Below, one piece after another: positions 8,801-15,650 of a DNA stretch of 64,000 nucleotides. Made by a program: the position numbers and the translations under genes. The notes beneath the pieces are model-generated. The model was not told the DNA's origin, did no database searches, and saw nothing but the letters and a program-made list of their open reading frames with translations. How positions within the stretch are numbered: the stretch's first letter is position 1; the number at the start of each line of letters is the position of its first letter. Source of the stretch: Mesorhizobium sp. INR15 (GTDB lineage Bacteria; Pseudomonadota; Alphaproteobacteria; Rhizobiales; Rhizobiaceae); assembly GCF_015500075.1 (NCBI RefSeq), contig NZ_CP045496.1, forward strand, positions 3,234,001 through 3,298,000. Reading direction: 5' to 3'.

Positions 8801-9945
8801 GGCGCGGCAAGTTCCGGCACCGAAGGGTCGAGGATGACGATCGAGTAAGTGGGCAGCGGCGCACCGATGGTGACGGGACGATCAGGTGTCAGCGCACCCA
8901 TGGTTGCGGTGACGGTCGCCTCGGTGGGGCCATAGGTGTTGAGGATCTGCCGTCCCGGCTTCGACCAGCGCACCACCAGATTGTGCGGGCAGGCTTCGCC
9001 GCCCACCAGCAAGGTGCGCAGGCTGGGCACGTCGCTCGCCATCGACGACAGCAAGGTTGGGCTGCAGGCCATGCAGGTGATGTCATGATGGCGCAGGAAA
9101 TCGGCGAGTTCCTCGCCCACCAGAGGCAGCTGGCCAGGCGCCGGTACGACCGTGGCGCCGGCGACGAAAGGCACCCAGATCTCTTCGGAAGAAAAATCGA
9201 AGGCGATGGTCATGCCCTGGTAGACACGATCGCCCGGCCGGTATCCGTAGGACGCGGCGGCGACCCTTATGAAATTGACGAAACTCTGGTGCCTGACGGC
9301 CACGCCCTTGGGCCTGCCGGTGGTGCCGGAGGTGTAGAGGATGTAGCAGGTGTCGTCGGTTGCGGCGGTCTTCGCATGCGGCTTCAGCGGCGCGCCGGAC
9401 TGCGCGGAAATCTCGGCGGCGGCGCTGTCGATCAACACGTGCGGAACGGGCAGTTGATCCGCGCGCGACGCATAGGCGGCGATGGTGACGATCAGGCTCA
9501 CGCTGGCGTCTTCGATGATGAGCGTCATGCGCTCTTCGGGAAACGCCGTGGCCAGCGGCACGAAGGCCGCGCCTGCCTTCATTACGGCCAGCAATGCGAC
9601 ATAGGTGTCGGCCGAACGGTCGAGAATGAGCCCGACCCGGTGGCCCGGACGCACGCCTCGCTTGATCAGCAGGCGGGCGAACTGGTTGGCACGCTTGTTG
9701 ATCTCCTGATAGGTCCAGGTACGTCCGTCGGAGATGACCGCCGGCAACGAGGCGAATGCCTCGGCGAGTTCATCGAAGACCGTCTCGAGCCGCTCATGCG
9801 GCAGGCCTTGCCGGGCAAAATCGGCGCCCGTCAGAATCTGGGCGCGCGCGACGGCGGTTTTTGCAGGCACCATGTCTGTCTTGGGCTGGCTGCCCTGTCC
9901 TGCCGCTTTGCCGTCCAGGGTGGCGATATCCAAACCGTAGTCCAT
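5848..9945 (-). CDS. Pls/PosA-type nonribosomal peptide synthetase (membrane-bound)
   Basis: 1365 residues from ATG 9945; a TTG 39 bases upstream is possible. An adenylation domain fills about residues 30-520, with YTSGTTGRPKG near 205, FDFSSEEIW holding the Asp that binds the amino group, NTYGPTEA near 335 and YRTGDLGR near 430. A carrier domain follows, with DLGANSL near 590. No standard condensation or thioesterase domain is seen. The rest has three rounds of hydrophobic segments (around residues 660-720, 900-960 and 1140-1190), each followed by beta-helix-like hexapeptide repeats. This is the layout of epsilon-poly-L-lysine synthetase, about 1319 residues long. Such enzymes join diamino acids into isopeptide polymers at the membrane. 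The substrate here is unknown. Confidence 0.9.
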   Translation of the reverse strand: MDYGLDIATLDGKAAGQGSQPKTDMVPAKTAVARAQILTGADFARQGLPHERLETVFDELAEAFASLPAVISDGRTWTYQEINKRANQFARLLIKRGVRPGHRVGLILDRSADTYVALLAVMKAGAAFVPLATAFPEERMTLIIEDASVSLIVTIAAYASRADQLPVPHVLIDSAAAEISAQSGAPLKPHAKTAATDDTCYILYTSGTTGRPKGVAVRHQSFVNFIRVAAASYGYRPGDRVYQGMTIAFDFSSEEIWVPFVAGATVVPAPGQLPLVGEELADFLRHHDITCMACSPTLLSSMASDVPSLRTLLVGGEACPHNLVVRWSKPGRQILNTYGPTEATVTATMGALTPDRPVTIGAPLPTYSIVILDPSVPELAAPGELGEIGIAGIGLAVGYLNRQDLTEQKFIADFVGLPNNPSKRIYRTGDLGRINDNGEIEYNGRIDTQVKIRGYRIELGEIEAVLLDQPEIAQAAVTTWEIEPGRVELVAYYAPKAGVQAISRADIAQVMKRRLPDYMVPSYLEELPAIPMTVSNKVDLRQLPKPTSVRLSADRTMVPPGNDDERFLADALASVLKFEEVSVEDHFFDDLGANSLLMAHFCARVRTRKEWATTSMRDIYLYPTVARLALHLGVPEEMTTATNEPVLTRKASDLVYWTCGAAQLLFYAAYSYLALWAVNYGLNWVYDALDDPLQLYLRCVLLSAGAFFGMTGFAVLAKWVLVGRWKAEAFPIWGLRYYRFWVVKTLIRTAPVVLFRGSPLYSIYLQLLGTKLGKNAVIESKSVPVCTDLISIGANTILRKESMILGFRAQSGYIHTGPLTIGRDAFVGVGSTLDIDTSIGDGAQLGHSSSLHRGQSIPDGERWHGSPAVPTTADYCKVRNVNPSNIRRFLFEAVQLIGLFAIVTPLPLLFHSYWENVGDDYQETIGVVAIGTTVTLLGYIAAAFLAATLVPRLTSLLLKPGRTYTLYGFRYWLQTVTEFTSNSRVLGLLAGDSSAIVYYMRAIGWNLNKVVQTGSNFGSNQQHENPLLCEIGTETMVSDGLFMINMHKSATAFRLEPTRIGERNYLGNNIYYPSDGRTGDNVLLGTKVMIPIDGPLRENVGLLGSPPFEIPRMVNRDKELIAGVGEADRRQRIPHKNRHNLVTILLFVATQWVMLFATLAIWDRALNYYTEWAEVALFLAVLLTSAITIPFYILVERASLGFGRLKPRMTTIYDVDFWRHERHWKLADSPIVRLFGGTPFRPVILRLLGVKVGKRVYDGGSNLTERSLVEIGDDVTLNEGCVIQAHSLEEGAFKSDYIRIGKGCTLGPSAFVHYGVVMGEGSMVDVDSFVMKGEELEPNSLWRGNPAKLHRFVTPVVESGSGTSA

Positions 9946-10309
9946 TTCCGTACTTTCTCGCCTTGGCCGGGCATGGCCCGGCAAATCTCAATAATGCTGC
10001 GCTCAAAAAGGCATTGTCGGCTTTCCAGCCGCTGCAATTCGACCCTTGTCGATGGACGACCGAAGCTTCCAAAAAAGAAGAATCCGGACTCCGCCGCAGG
10101 GTGGTTATACGATCCGATCATGTCGCCAGTTTTTCTGAACTGTTGAAAGTTGTTTCTGAATTGTGTCTCGGGGCGTCGCCAAACCCCGATTCCCGCCCTT
10201 CAAAAAAATCTCACGGCATCCGGGAATAAAGGGATGCCGCCGCGGGTCTTGTTATCAGCGAGGCCATTCTCCCGGCACGCGAACAAGAAACGAACCAAGG
10301 ATATTCGAA
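9946..10309. other. Intergenic region between divergent synthetase and DUF680 genes
   Basis: About 364 bases with no convincing gene. It must hold the promoters of the synthetase operon (leftward) and of the first DUF680 gene (rightward). A stretch AAAAAGAAGAATCC near 10072 and the sequence GGGAATAAAGG near 10221 stand out. The second could be part of an ECF-type promoter, but I cannot assign a sigma factor. No terminator-like hairpin was recognised. Confidence 0.5.
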
Positions 10310-10570
10310 ATGACCAAGCTCGCCTTCAGCGCGGCTGCGATGTTGCTCGCCGCAAGTTCAGCTTTCGCCGGCAGTGACCACGGCGCCAACAATTCCAACC
10401 AGCCGGCCACATCCGTCGACACCAACGCGACGGCTTCCATCCCCTACACGCCGCGCCAGGATGGCGTCGACACCAAGGTGACGACCGGCCCAACCACGAC
10501 CGGAGCGAGCCAGGGCTCGGTGCAGGACATCATCACGCGGCACAACAACGACAGTCTCTGGGGCCGCTGA
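10310..10570 (+). CDS. Small secreted DUF680-family protein
   Basis: 86 residues from ATG 10310, with AAGG about 9 bases upstream. A signal peptide (MTKLAFSAAAMLLAASSAFA) is followed by GSDHGANNSNQPATSVDTN, a Thr/Ser/Asn-rich middle and the ending NDSLWGR. It is a clear paralogue of the next gene: both have FAGSDH after the signal, a VD-N/H-T-ASI segment in the middle and a short W-G ending. DUF680 proteins were described mainly from Mesorhizobium loti; their function is unknown. A periplasmic location is expected. Confidence 0.85.
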   Translation: MTKLAFSAAAMLLAASSAFAGSDHGANNSNQPATSVDTNATASIPYTPRQDGVDTKVTTGPTTTGASQGSVQDIITRHNNDSLWGR

Positions 10571-10625
10571 GCGCGATCGCTTCAAACATCCTCCCCAACA
10601 TCTCTCAATCAAGGAACCATTCATC

Positions 10626-10847
10626 ATGAAAAACCTCGCACTCACCGCCGCCGCCATCCTCATCGCCACCTCAGGCGCCTTTGCCGGCAGCGACCATTTC
10701 GATCCGGACAACACAAGCCAGACAACGGCGACCGTCGACCACACCTACACCGCTTCGATCCGCAAGCCCGACATGGTCCGGCACGGCGTCCAGGCGGCCA
10801 CCAAATCTGACGCGGACGAACCCGGCCAGGGCATTTGGGGCAACTGA
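10626..10847 (+). CDS. Small secreted DUF680-family protein (paralogue)
   Basis: 73 residues. Signal peptide MKNLALTAAAILIATSGAFA, then GSDHFDPDNTSQTTATVDHT, and the ending QGIWGN. It lies 55 bases after the stop of its paralogue, in the same direction, with AAGGAACC upstream as the ribosome site. The pair probably arose by tandem duplication and is closed by the hairpin at 10899-10927. No catalytic residues are visible. The function of DUF680 is not known. Confidence 0.85.
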   Translation: MKNLALTAAAILIATSGAFAGSDHFDPDNTSQTTATVDHTYTASIRKPDMVRHGVQAATKSDADEPGQGIWGN

Positions 10848-10898
10848 GTTCAGGGGTCGGGGCTGTCACCCCCGTCTCGACCCCGATCCGCGATCAGC

Positions 10899-10927
10899 GA
10901 CGGAGGGCCAGGGCTTGGCCCTCCGTC
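10899..10927 (+). terminator. Hairpin terminator after the DUF680 pair
   Basis: A perfect 12-bp stem, GACGGAGGGCCA with TGGCCCTCCGTC, around a 5-base loop GGGCT. The following bases (ATTTCCGCC) have only a short T run, so termination may be partial. It sits 52 bases after the second DUF680 stop and 35 bases before the next gene. Confidence 0.75.
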
Positions 10928-10961
10928 ATTTCCGCCTTCAACGCTCACACAGGAGATCCCC

Positions 10962-11933
10962 ATGTTCAGCATGACACGTCGCACATTGCTTGGTTCCGCA
11001 GCCGCCGCAGCCGCTTTCGGCCTTGCGGGCAAGCTGGAATTTACCCGTCCGGCCTTCGCCGACACACCGGTCGAGCCATCCGTCGGCTTCTACAAATACA
11101 AGGTCGGCGATATCGAAATCACCGCCATCTATGACGGCATCTGGCGCAAGCCGCACGACCCGGCCTTCATCAAGGATGTCTCCGTCGAGGACACCAAGGC
11201 AGCACTCGCCAAGGCGGGGCTGACCACCGAATTCATGCCCATCCCGCTCACCGTCGTCGTGCTGAAGATGAACGGCAAGCTGATCATGATGGATGCCGGT
11301 TCAGGCGTCGGCCAGTGGCAGGCCAACGCCACGCATCTGCCGGCCAACATGGCGGCCGCAGGCATCGACTACAAGGCGATCGACACGATCATGATCTCGC
11401 ATTTCCACCCCGACCATGTCTGGGGCCTGATGGAGAAGGGCACCAATACGCCGGTGTTTCCGAATGCGGAGCTCATCGTCAACGCCACCGAATACAATTG
11501 GTGGACCGACCCCAGCCGGCTGGCCAAGCTGCCCGAAGGGCGCAAGCCGGCTGGCAAGCGCATCGCCGAGAACTTCCCGAAATGGAAGAACTGGAAGCTG
11601 GTGCAGGATGGTGCGGAAGTCGCGCCGGGCATCCAGATCATCGCCGCGCCGGGCCACACGCCCGGCCACTCGGTGTATCTCGCCAACTCCGGCAAGGAGC
11701 AGATCATGATCTCGGCCGACACGATGTATGTGCCGGCCCTGCTGGCGCCGCATCCGGAATGGCAAGGTAGCTACGACCAGGACGGACCAACGGCGATCAC
11801 AACGCGCCACAAGATCATCGACCGCGTCATTGCTGACAATATCAGGATTTCCGGTTCGCATTTCCCGTTCCCGGGCACCGGTACCTTCGTCAAGGACGGC
11901 AATGCCTATGGCTTCACCCCCGTTGAAATCTGA
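10962..11933 (+). CDS. Exported metallo-beta-lactamase fold hydrolase
   Basis: 323 residues; ATG 10971 (MTRRTLLGS) is an equally good start. The N terminus TRRTLLGSAAAAAAFGLAG looks like a Tat signal, so the folded enzyme would be exported to the periplasm. The zinc-binding motif SHFHPDHVWG is near residue 146, followed by GHTPGHS (another metal histidine), SADT with its bridging Asp, and GSHFPFPG near the end. These are the marks of the MBL superfamily, which includes lactonases, arylsulfatases and glyoxalases. The substrate cannot be told from sequence. A TPR gene follows 33 bases downstream and is probably cotranscribed. Confidence 0.88.
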   Translation: MFSMTRRTLLGSAAAAAAFGLAGKLEFTRPAFADTPVEPSVGFYKYKVGDIEITAIYDGIWRKPHDPAFIKDVSVEDTKAALAKAGLTTEFMPIPLTVVVLKMNGKLIMMDAGSGVGQWQANATHLPANMAAAGIDYKAIDTIMISHFHPDHVWGLMEKGTNTPVFPNAELIVNATEYNWWTDPSRLAKLPEGRKPAGKRIAENFPKWKNWKLVQDGAEVAPGIQIIAAPGHTPGHSVYLANSGKEQIMISADTMYVPALLAPHPEWQGSYDQDGPTAITTRHKIIDRVIADNIRISGSHFPFPGTGTFVKDGNAYGFTPVEI

Positions 11934-11966
11934 GCACGGGCTTCCAGACACAAAGCGAGAAAGACA

Positions 11967-12446
11967 ATGAAACATTCCTTCCTGGGCAGAAATGCCCTGT
12001 ACGGCCTGCTCGGCGCCATCGCCGTGCTGACCGTGATCCCGGTTGCCACCATCATGCCGGCCTATGCCGTCGATGATATCGAGGGCGCCGACGCGCCGGA
12101 CCTTACCGCCGTCCAGGCCAAGATCGCCGCCAAGGACTATCAGGGCGCGCTGACCGACCTGCGTGATATCGCGCAGGATACGCAGCAGGCCGACGTCTAC
12201 AACCTGCTCGGCTTCACGCTGCGCAAGACCGGCGACTTCAAGACGGCGCTGACCTACTACAACAAGGCGCTGGAGCTGAAGCCCGATCACAAGGCCGCCC
12301 GCGAATATCTGGGCGAGCTCTATGTCGAGACCGGCGACATGCCCAAGGCCAATGAACAGTTGGCGTCGCTGCAAAAGCTCTGCCCGGCCGGCTGCGAGGA
12401 ACTCGCGGACCTGCAGAAGGCCATCGATACCAAAGTGACAAAGTAG
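11967..12446 (+). CDS. Secreted tetratricopeptide-repeat protein
   Basis: 159 residues. An N-terminal hydrophobic segment (LYGLLGAIAVLTVIPVATI, ending ...PAYA-VDD) is a signal peptide. The mature part holds TPR-like units: AKDYQGALTDLRDIAQ, ADVYNLLGFTLRKTGDFKTA, and LTYYNKALELKPDHKAARE with YLGELYVETGDMPKANEQL. Two Cys near the C terminus (LCPAGCEEL) could form a disulfide in the periplasm. TPR proteins serve as assembly or interaction scaffolds. The position directly after the exported hydrolase suggests that the two proteins work together. Confidence 0.85.
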   Translation: MKHSFLGRNALYGLLGAIAVLTVIPVATIMPAYAVDDIEGADAPDLTAVQAKIAAKDYQGALTDLRDIAQDTQQADVYNLLGFTLRKTGDFKTALTYYNKALELKPDHKAAREYLGELYVETGDMPKANEQLASLQKLCPAGCEELADLQKAIDTKVTK

Positions 12447-12461
12447 GGCCACGGTGCGTTT

Positions 12462-12489
12462 CCTCTCCCCCCGCGAATGTGGGGAGAGG
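12462..12489 (+). repeat. Palindromic hairpin in the leader of the DoxX gene
   Basis: CCTCTCCCC and GGGGAGAGG form a 9-bp perfect stem around a 10-base loop, 16 bases after the TPR stop. The composition resembles the CT/GA-rich hairpins at 41397 and 51114, but the sequence following it (TGGACCGGCGC) differs, so family membership is uncertain. It could also terminate the hydrolase-TPR transcript. The bases from here to the DoxX start at 12701 hold no gene. Confidence 0.6.
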
Positions 12490-12700
12490 TGGACCGGCGC
12501 AGCCGATATGGAGTGGAGGCGTGGCGCCGGGCCAGCCTCCGCTACCCGACAGCTCGGGCGCTCGTGGCTGGCGCCCATTGCCGGAGCCGGCATCCTCTCC
12601 GTAGCCGGCTCCGGCCTTTTCAACCCGGACGCCTTCAACCATCCCGAGCGTCCCGCTGGGCGCACGGCGCCTGCCTGTTTTCAAAGATTGGAGCCTGACC

Positions 12701-13225
12701 ATGACACCGACCGAACGCGTCGCGAGGTTGCAAGCCCTCGCCACGAAACTGCATGTTGGGGACATCATCCTGCTGGCTGCCCGCCTGCTGCTGTCCTTGC
12801 TCTTCCTGCATGAAAGCCTGGTGCTGGCCACGCATTTCGACGGCGCCGCCAAGGCCATGGCCGCGCTCGGTGTCAGCCTGCCGCTGCTGGTGGCGACCAT
12901 TTTGCTGCAACTGGGAGGAGGGCTCTCCGTCGCATTCGGCCTTCTGACGCGCCTCGGCGCGGTTGGCCTTGGCCTGTTCTGCCTCGCCACCGCGATGCTG
13001 TTCCACACAAATTTCGCCAGCCAGAACGAACTGCTGCATTTCGAAAAGGATTTTGCCATCGCCGGCGGCATGTTCGTGCTGGCGATCGCGGGGGCGGGCG
13101 GGATTTCGCTGGACCGATTGCTGGTTGGCTTCGTGAAGCATCGGCAGCAAGACCGCGAGACGGTCGCCGCGCTGATGGCGCCCGGGAGCCAGATGTCGGC
13201 GGGTGAAATCAAGCTGCCGATATGA
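12701..13225 (+). CDS. DoxX family membrane protein
   Basis: 174 residues with four hydrophobic segments: IILLAARLLLSLLFLHESL, ALGVSLPLLVATILLQLGGG, LGAVGLGLFCLATAMLFH and KDFAIAGGMFVLAIAGAGG. The first segment ends in HE, and an LGGG turn follows the second, as in DoxX/SURF4-like quinone-associated proteins. The HTNF segment with a later FEKDFAIAGG is the usual DoxX ending (xxFxKNLAIxGG). Members act in thiosulfate oxidation or as small membrane redox helpers. The C-terminal tail is cytosolic and polar. The role here is unknown. Confidence 0.88.
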   Translation: MTPTERVARLQALATKLHVGDIILLAARLLLSLLFLHESLVLATHFDGAAKAMAALGVSLPLLVATILLQLGGGLSVAFGLLTRLGAVGLGLFCLATAMLFHTNFASQNELLHFEKDFAIAGGMFVLAIAGAGGISLDRLLVGFVKHRQQDRETVAALMAPGSQMSAGEIKLPI

Positions 13226-13325
13226 GCGGCGCCTTAGGGGCCGGTCGCCTCGATCCGTTTTCATGATCCGCTGGAACCGTTGGCCATGTCGGAGGTTCAT
13301 CCTGTCCAACCAGAGGAGACCTGCC

Positions 13326-13610
13326 ATGGACCACACCAACCACATGCGGCTTACCGATGCCGAACTTATCCCTAGCGAACTCGAAGGTGCGACCATCTAC
13401 GGCCCCGACGATGAGAAGATCGGTTCCGTCGATCATCTCCACGGCACCCAGGTCGTCATCGATGTCGGCGGCTTTCTCGGTATCGGCGCCAAGCCGGTGG
13501 CCGTCTCCACCAGCGAGCTCGATTTCATGCGAGACGAGGATGGCGACGTTCATGCCGTGACCAGCTGGACCAAGGACCAGCTGAAAAAAATGCCCGAACA
13601 CCGCGACTGA
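13326..13610 (+). CDS. PRC-barrel domain protein
   Basis: 94 residues from ATG 13326, with GAGGAGA 10 bases upstream. The body fits one PRC-barrel: GATIYGPDDEKIGSVDHLH, then VVIDVGGFLGIGAKPVAVS and LDFMRDEDGDVHAVTSWTK. PRC-barrel proteins range from ribosome maturation factors to small stress proteins in rhizobia; a stand-alone copy of this size is usually cytosolic and uncharacterised. A strong hairpin terminator follows 7 bases after the stop. Confidence 0.88.
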   Translation: MDHTNHMRLTDAELIPSELEGATIYGPDDEKIGSVDHLHGTQVVIDVGGFLGIGAKPVAVSTSELDFMRDEDGDVHAVTSWTKDQLKKMPEHRD

Positions 13611-13616
13611 AAGCAC

Positions 13617-13643
13617 AAGGGCCCGGCGATAAGCCGGGCCCTT
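13617..13643 (+). terminator. Strong hairpin terminator after the PRC-barrel gene
   Basis: A perfect 11-bp stem, AAGGGCCCGGC with GCCGGGCCCTT, around a 5-base loop GATAA. It starts 7 bases after the stop codon. The following CGTCCTT is only weakly T-rich. Confidence 0.85.
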
Positions 13644-13666
13644 CGTCCTTCCGAGGGGAGAGACAC

Positions 13667-13816
13667 ATGATCAGGAAACTGAAAGACGGAAAATACCGTC
13701 TGTATTCACGCAAGAAGGACGAAAAGACCGGCAAGCGCCGCAACCTCGGCACTTTCGACAGCCGCGAGGCGGCTGAGAAGCACGAGCGGGAAGTGCAGTA
13801 TTTCAAGCGGCATTGA
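13667..13816 (+). CDS. 49-residue basic protein
   Basis: ATG 13667 has a strong ribosome site (GAGGGGAG, 5 bases upstream) and the frame runs to TGA 13814-13816. The protein reads MIRKLKDGKYRLYSRKKDEK and ends EREVQYFKRH; it is highly basic. Its pattern of short strands and a helix (KYRLYSRKK, then RRNLGTFDSREAAEKHEREV) resembles the arm-type DNA-binding domain at the N terminus of tyrosine recombinases, but no recombinase follows. It lies just after the terminator of the PRC-barrel gene, so it is probably transcribed on its own or by read-through. Function unknown. Confidence 0.7.
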   Translation: MIRKLKDGKYRLYSRKKDEKTGKRRNLGTFDSREAAEKHEREVQYFKRH

Positions 13817-13860
13817 GGCAGCGCCGCATTGCAGCCTCCGCCTTGCCAAGCCGTAGAAGC

Positions 13861-14745
13861 CTACTTTCCAGCCATGTGATCGGCGAGCGCCTGTGCCTGG
13901 GCGAGGAGCGCCGGGAAGACCGGGTTTTCAGGCAGGCTCTTGCCCATGCAGGCGCGATAGTCGCTGTCGCCTTTTGCCCAGGCGGCGTTGGCGGCATCGA
14001 ATGCCTTCTCGTCCTGGTCGTCCGAAGCCTGGCTGGCGATTTTCTGGGCGGCGGCGTCGGCCGTGGTCCACAAAGTATCGCAGGCCGCGATCTGCGGGAC
14101 GGCGGGGGTAGCCGGTGCCTCTGCGATCATGACGCTGTTGCCCTTGACCAGCGTCACGATGACCTGCTGGTTGGGGATCGGCCCGATGTCCTGCGTCCAG
14201 CCGCCGAGCCGCGCGATGGCCATGTCGGCGCCTTCAGGCGTTTTCAGCGCGAAGTCGAGCGTGCCCGAGAAGGCAGCGTCGCTGCCGATGGCCTGGGTAT
14301 AGAAGGCATCGAGCTTCAGCGCTTCGTTGAAGCCAGCCGGCAATTTGAAATCCGCGTCCGTCTCCGCGGCTCTGGACTGGAGCCAACGGTCGACCAGCCC
14401 GCGCGTGGATGCCACGATGCTCGGGCCGTCCTCGGTGCCGTGCCGCAGTCCGTCCAGCATGCCGAAGCCGATATCGGAGGCGCTGAGGCTTTCGGTATTG
14501 ATCGTGCCGGCTGCCGGAAAATCCTTGACCGAGAAGGGGCCGAGAATGTCCGTGAGGCGCTTTTCGAGATCGGCCCGCGCCTTTTCATTGGTCGCGTCGA
14601 TCGTTTCCACCGGCGTGTTGGAACTCACCAAAGCCGCGATGTCGGAAATCGCCTTGTCGCGCGCGGCGATATAATCGTCCTCGGGCGACGCCGCGAAAGC
14701 AGCACTGGTTGCCAGCGCGAATGCCAATGTCCAAACCAACCGCAT
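13861..14745 (-). CDS. Secreted protein of unknown function
   Basis: 294 residues from ATG 14745, chosen because GGGAG lies 8 bases upstream; it gives a neat signal peptide MRLVWTLAFALATSAAFA. The mature part is acidic and helical, with EDDYIAARDKAISDIAALV near the start, a central segment SDAAFSGTLDFALKTPEGAD and a Cys pair (AACDTLW and YRACMGK) that could form a disulfide. I do not recognise a family. It lies between two enzymes; the GST gene upstream is in the same direction but 44 bases away. Confidence 0.75.
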   Translation of the reverse strand: MRLVWTLAFALATSAAFAASPEDDYIAARDKAISDIAALVSSNTPVETIDATNEKARADLEKRLTDILGPFSVKDFPAAGTINTESLSASDIGFGMLDGLRHGTEDGPSIVASTRGLVDRWLQSRAAETDADFKLPAGFNEALKLDAFYTQAIGSDAAFSGTLDFALKTPEGADMAIARLGGWTQDIGPIPNQQVIVTLVKGNSVMIAEAPATPAVPQIAACDTLWTTADAAAQKIASQASDDQDEKAFDAANAAWAKGDSDYRACMGKSLPENPVFPALLAQAQALADHMAGK

Positions 14746-14789
14746 GATCGAGTCTCCCACTTTCGGCAGCTCATCGCTTGGCTTGGTGG

Positions 14790-15452
14790 CTATTGTGCGG
14801 CGGCGGGGTCTTGCGTCGCGGTGAAAACCGCCAATTGCGCGGCGAAGGCGCGCTTGAAGGCCGGCCGTGCCTCGCCACGGGCGACATAGGCGGAAATGTT
14901 CGGGACCTCGTCCAGCAGACCCGATCGGCGCAACCGGCGCAGCACCGACACCATTTGCAGGTCGCCGGCGCTGAACGCGCCATCGAGCCAGTCGGCACCG
15001 CCCAGGCGTTGGGAAAGGTCGGCCAGCCGGCCACGGATGCGATCATGGACGAGCGGCAGGCGCTGCTTGTGCCAGGGCTCGTCACGCTCCAGGATCATCG
15101 CGGTTTGAAGCTCCAGGATTGGCGGCTCGATCGTGCTGAGCGCGGCAAACATCCAGGTGATCGCGCGTGCCCGGGCATTGGCATCGGTTGGCAGCAGCCC
15201 TGCGTTACGCTCCGCTATATGGAATATGATCGAGCCCGATTCGAACAAGGCGAGATCGCCTTCCTCATAGGTCGGAATCTGCCCGAAGGGATGAAGCGCA
15301 CGATGCGCCGGTTCCTTCATCGCACTGAACGAGACAAGCCGGACATTGTAGGGCTGGCCCGCTTCCTCAAGCGCCCAACGAACAGGCATGTCACGCGCCA
15401 GCCCTATGCCGCGATCAGGAGACTGTTCAAAGGCGGTGATTGTAGGGTTCAT
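14790..15452 (-). CDS. Glutathione S-transferase family protein
   Basis: 220 residues, the normal GST length. The N-terminal thioredoxin-like domain has VRWALEEAGQPYNVRLV, then HPFGQIPTYEEGDLALFESGSIIFHIAE, which includes the cis-proline (QIP) and the E-S pair that binds the glutamyl part of glutathione. The all-helical C-terminal half includes GGADWLDGAFSAGDLQMV, the hydrophobic staple with its conserved Asp. The role is probably glutathione conjugation or peroxide reduction in the cytosol. The substrate is unknown. Confidence 0.92.
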   Translation of the reverse strand: MNPTITAFEQSPDRGIGLARDMPVRWALEEAGQPYNVRLVSFSAMKEPAHRALHPFGQIPTYEEGDLALFESGSIIFHIAERNAGLLPTDANARARAITWMFAALSTIEPPILELQTAMILERDEPWHKQRLPLVHDRIRGRLADLSQRLGGADWLDGAFSAGDLQMVSVLRRLRRSGLLDEVPNISAYVARGEARPAFKRAFAAQLAVFTATQDPAAAQ

Positions 15453-15650
15453 TGGCAGGCTCCCTGTCGCAAGCAGTCGGGTCTTGTGATCTGTCTCCAG
15501 AGGACGAACGAACAGTACGGCTTCCGACAGCCGGCCTCATTTTTTCGGCGCATGACACGGACCGTTCGCCACACAACCGTGATTTGCTGCAGGCTTGCAT
15601 GTGTCACACTGTAAGGCATCACGGCTTTTGCGGGAAAAGGCGGTTTGGTG

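Noticed and set aside
8053..10146. A 697-residue open frame on the plus strand
   Set aside because: It mirrors the peptide synthetase, which has full adenylation and carrier motifs on the minus strand; no family motif is seen in the plus frame.
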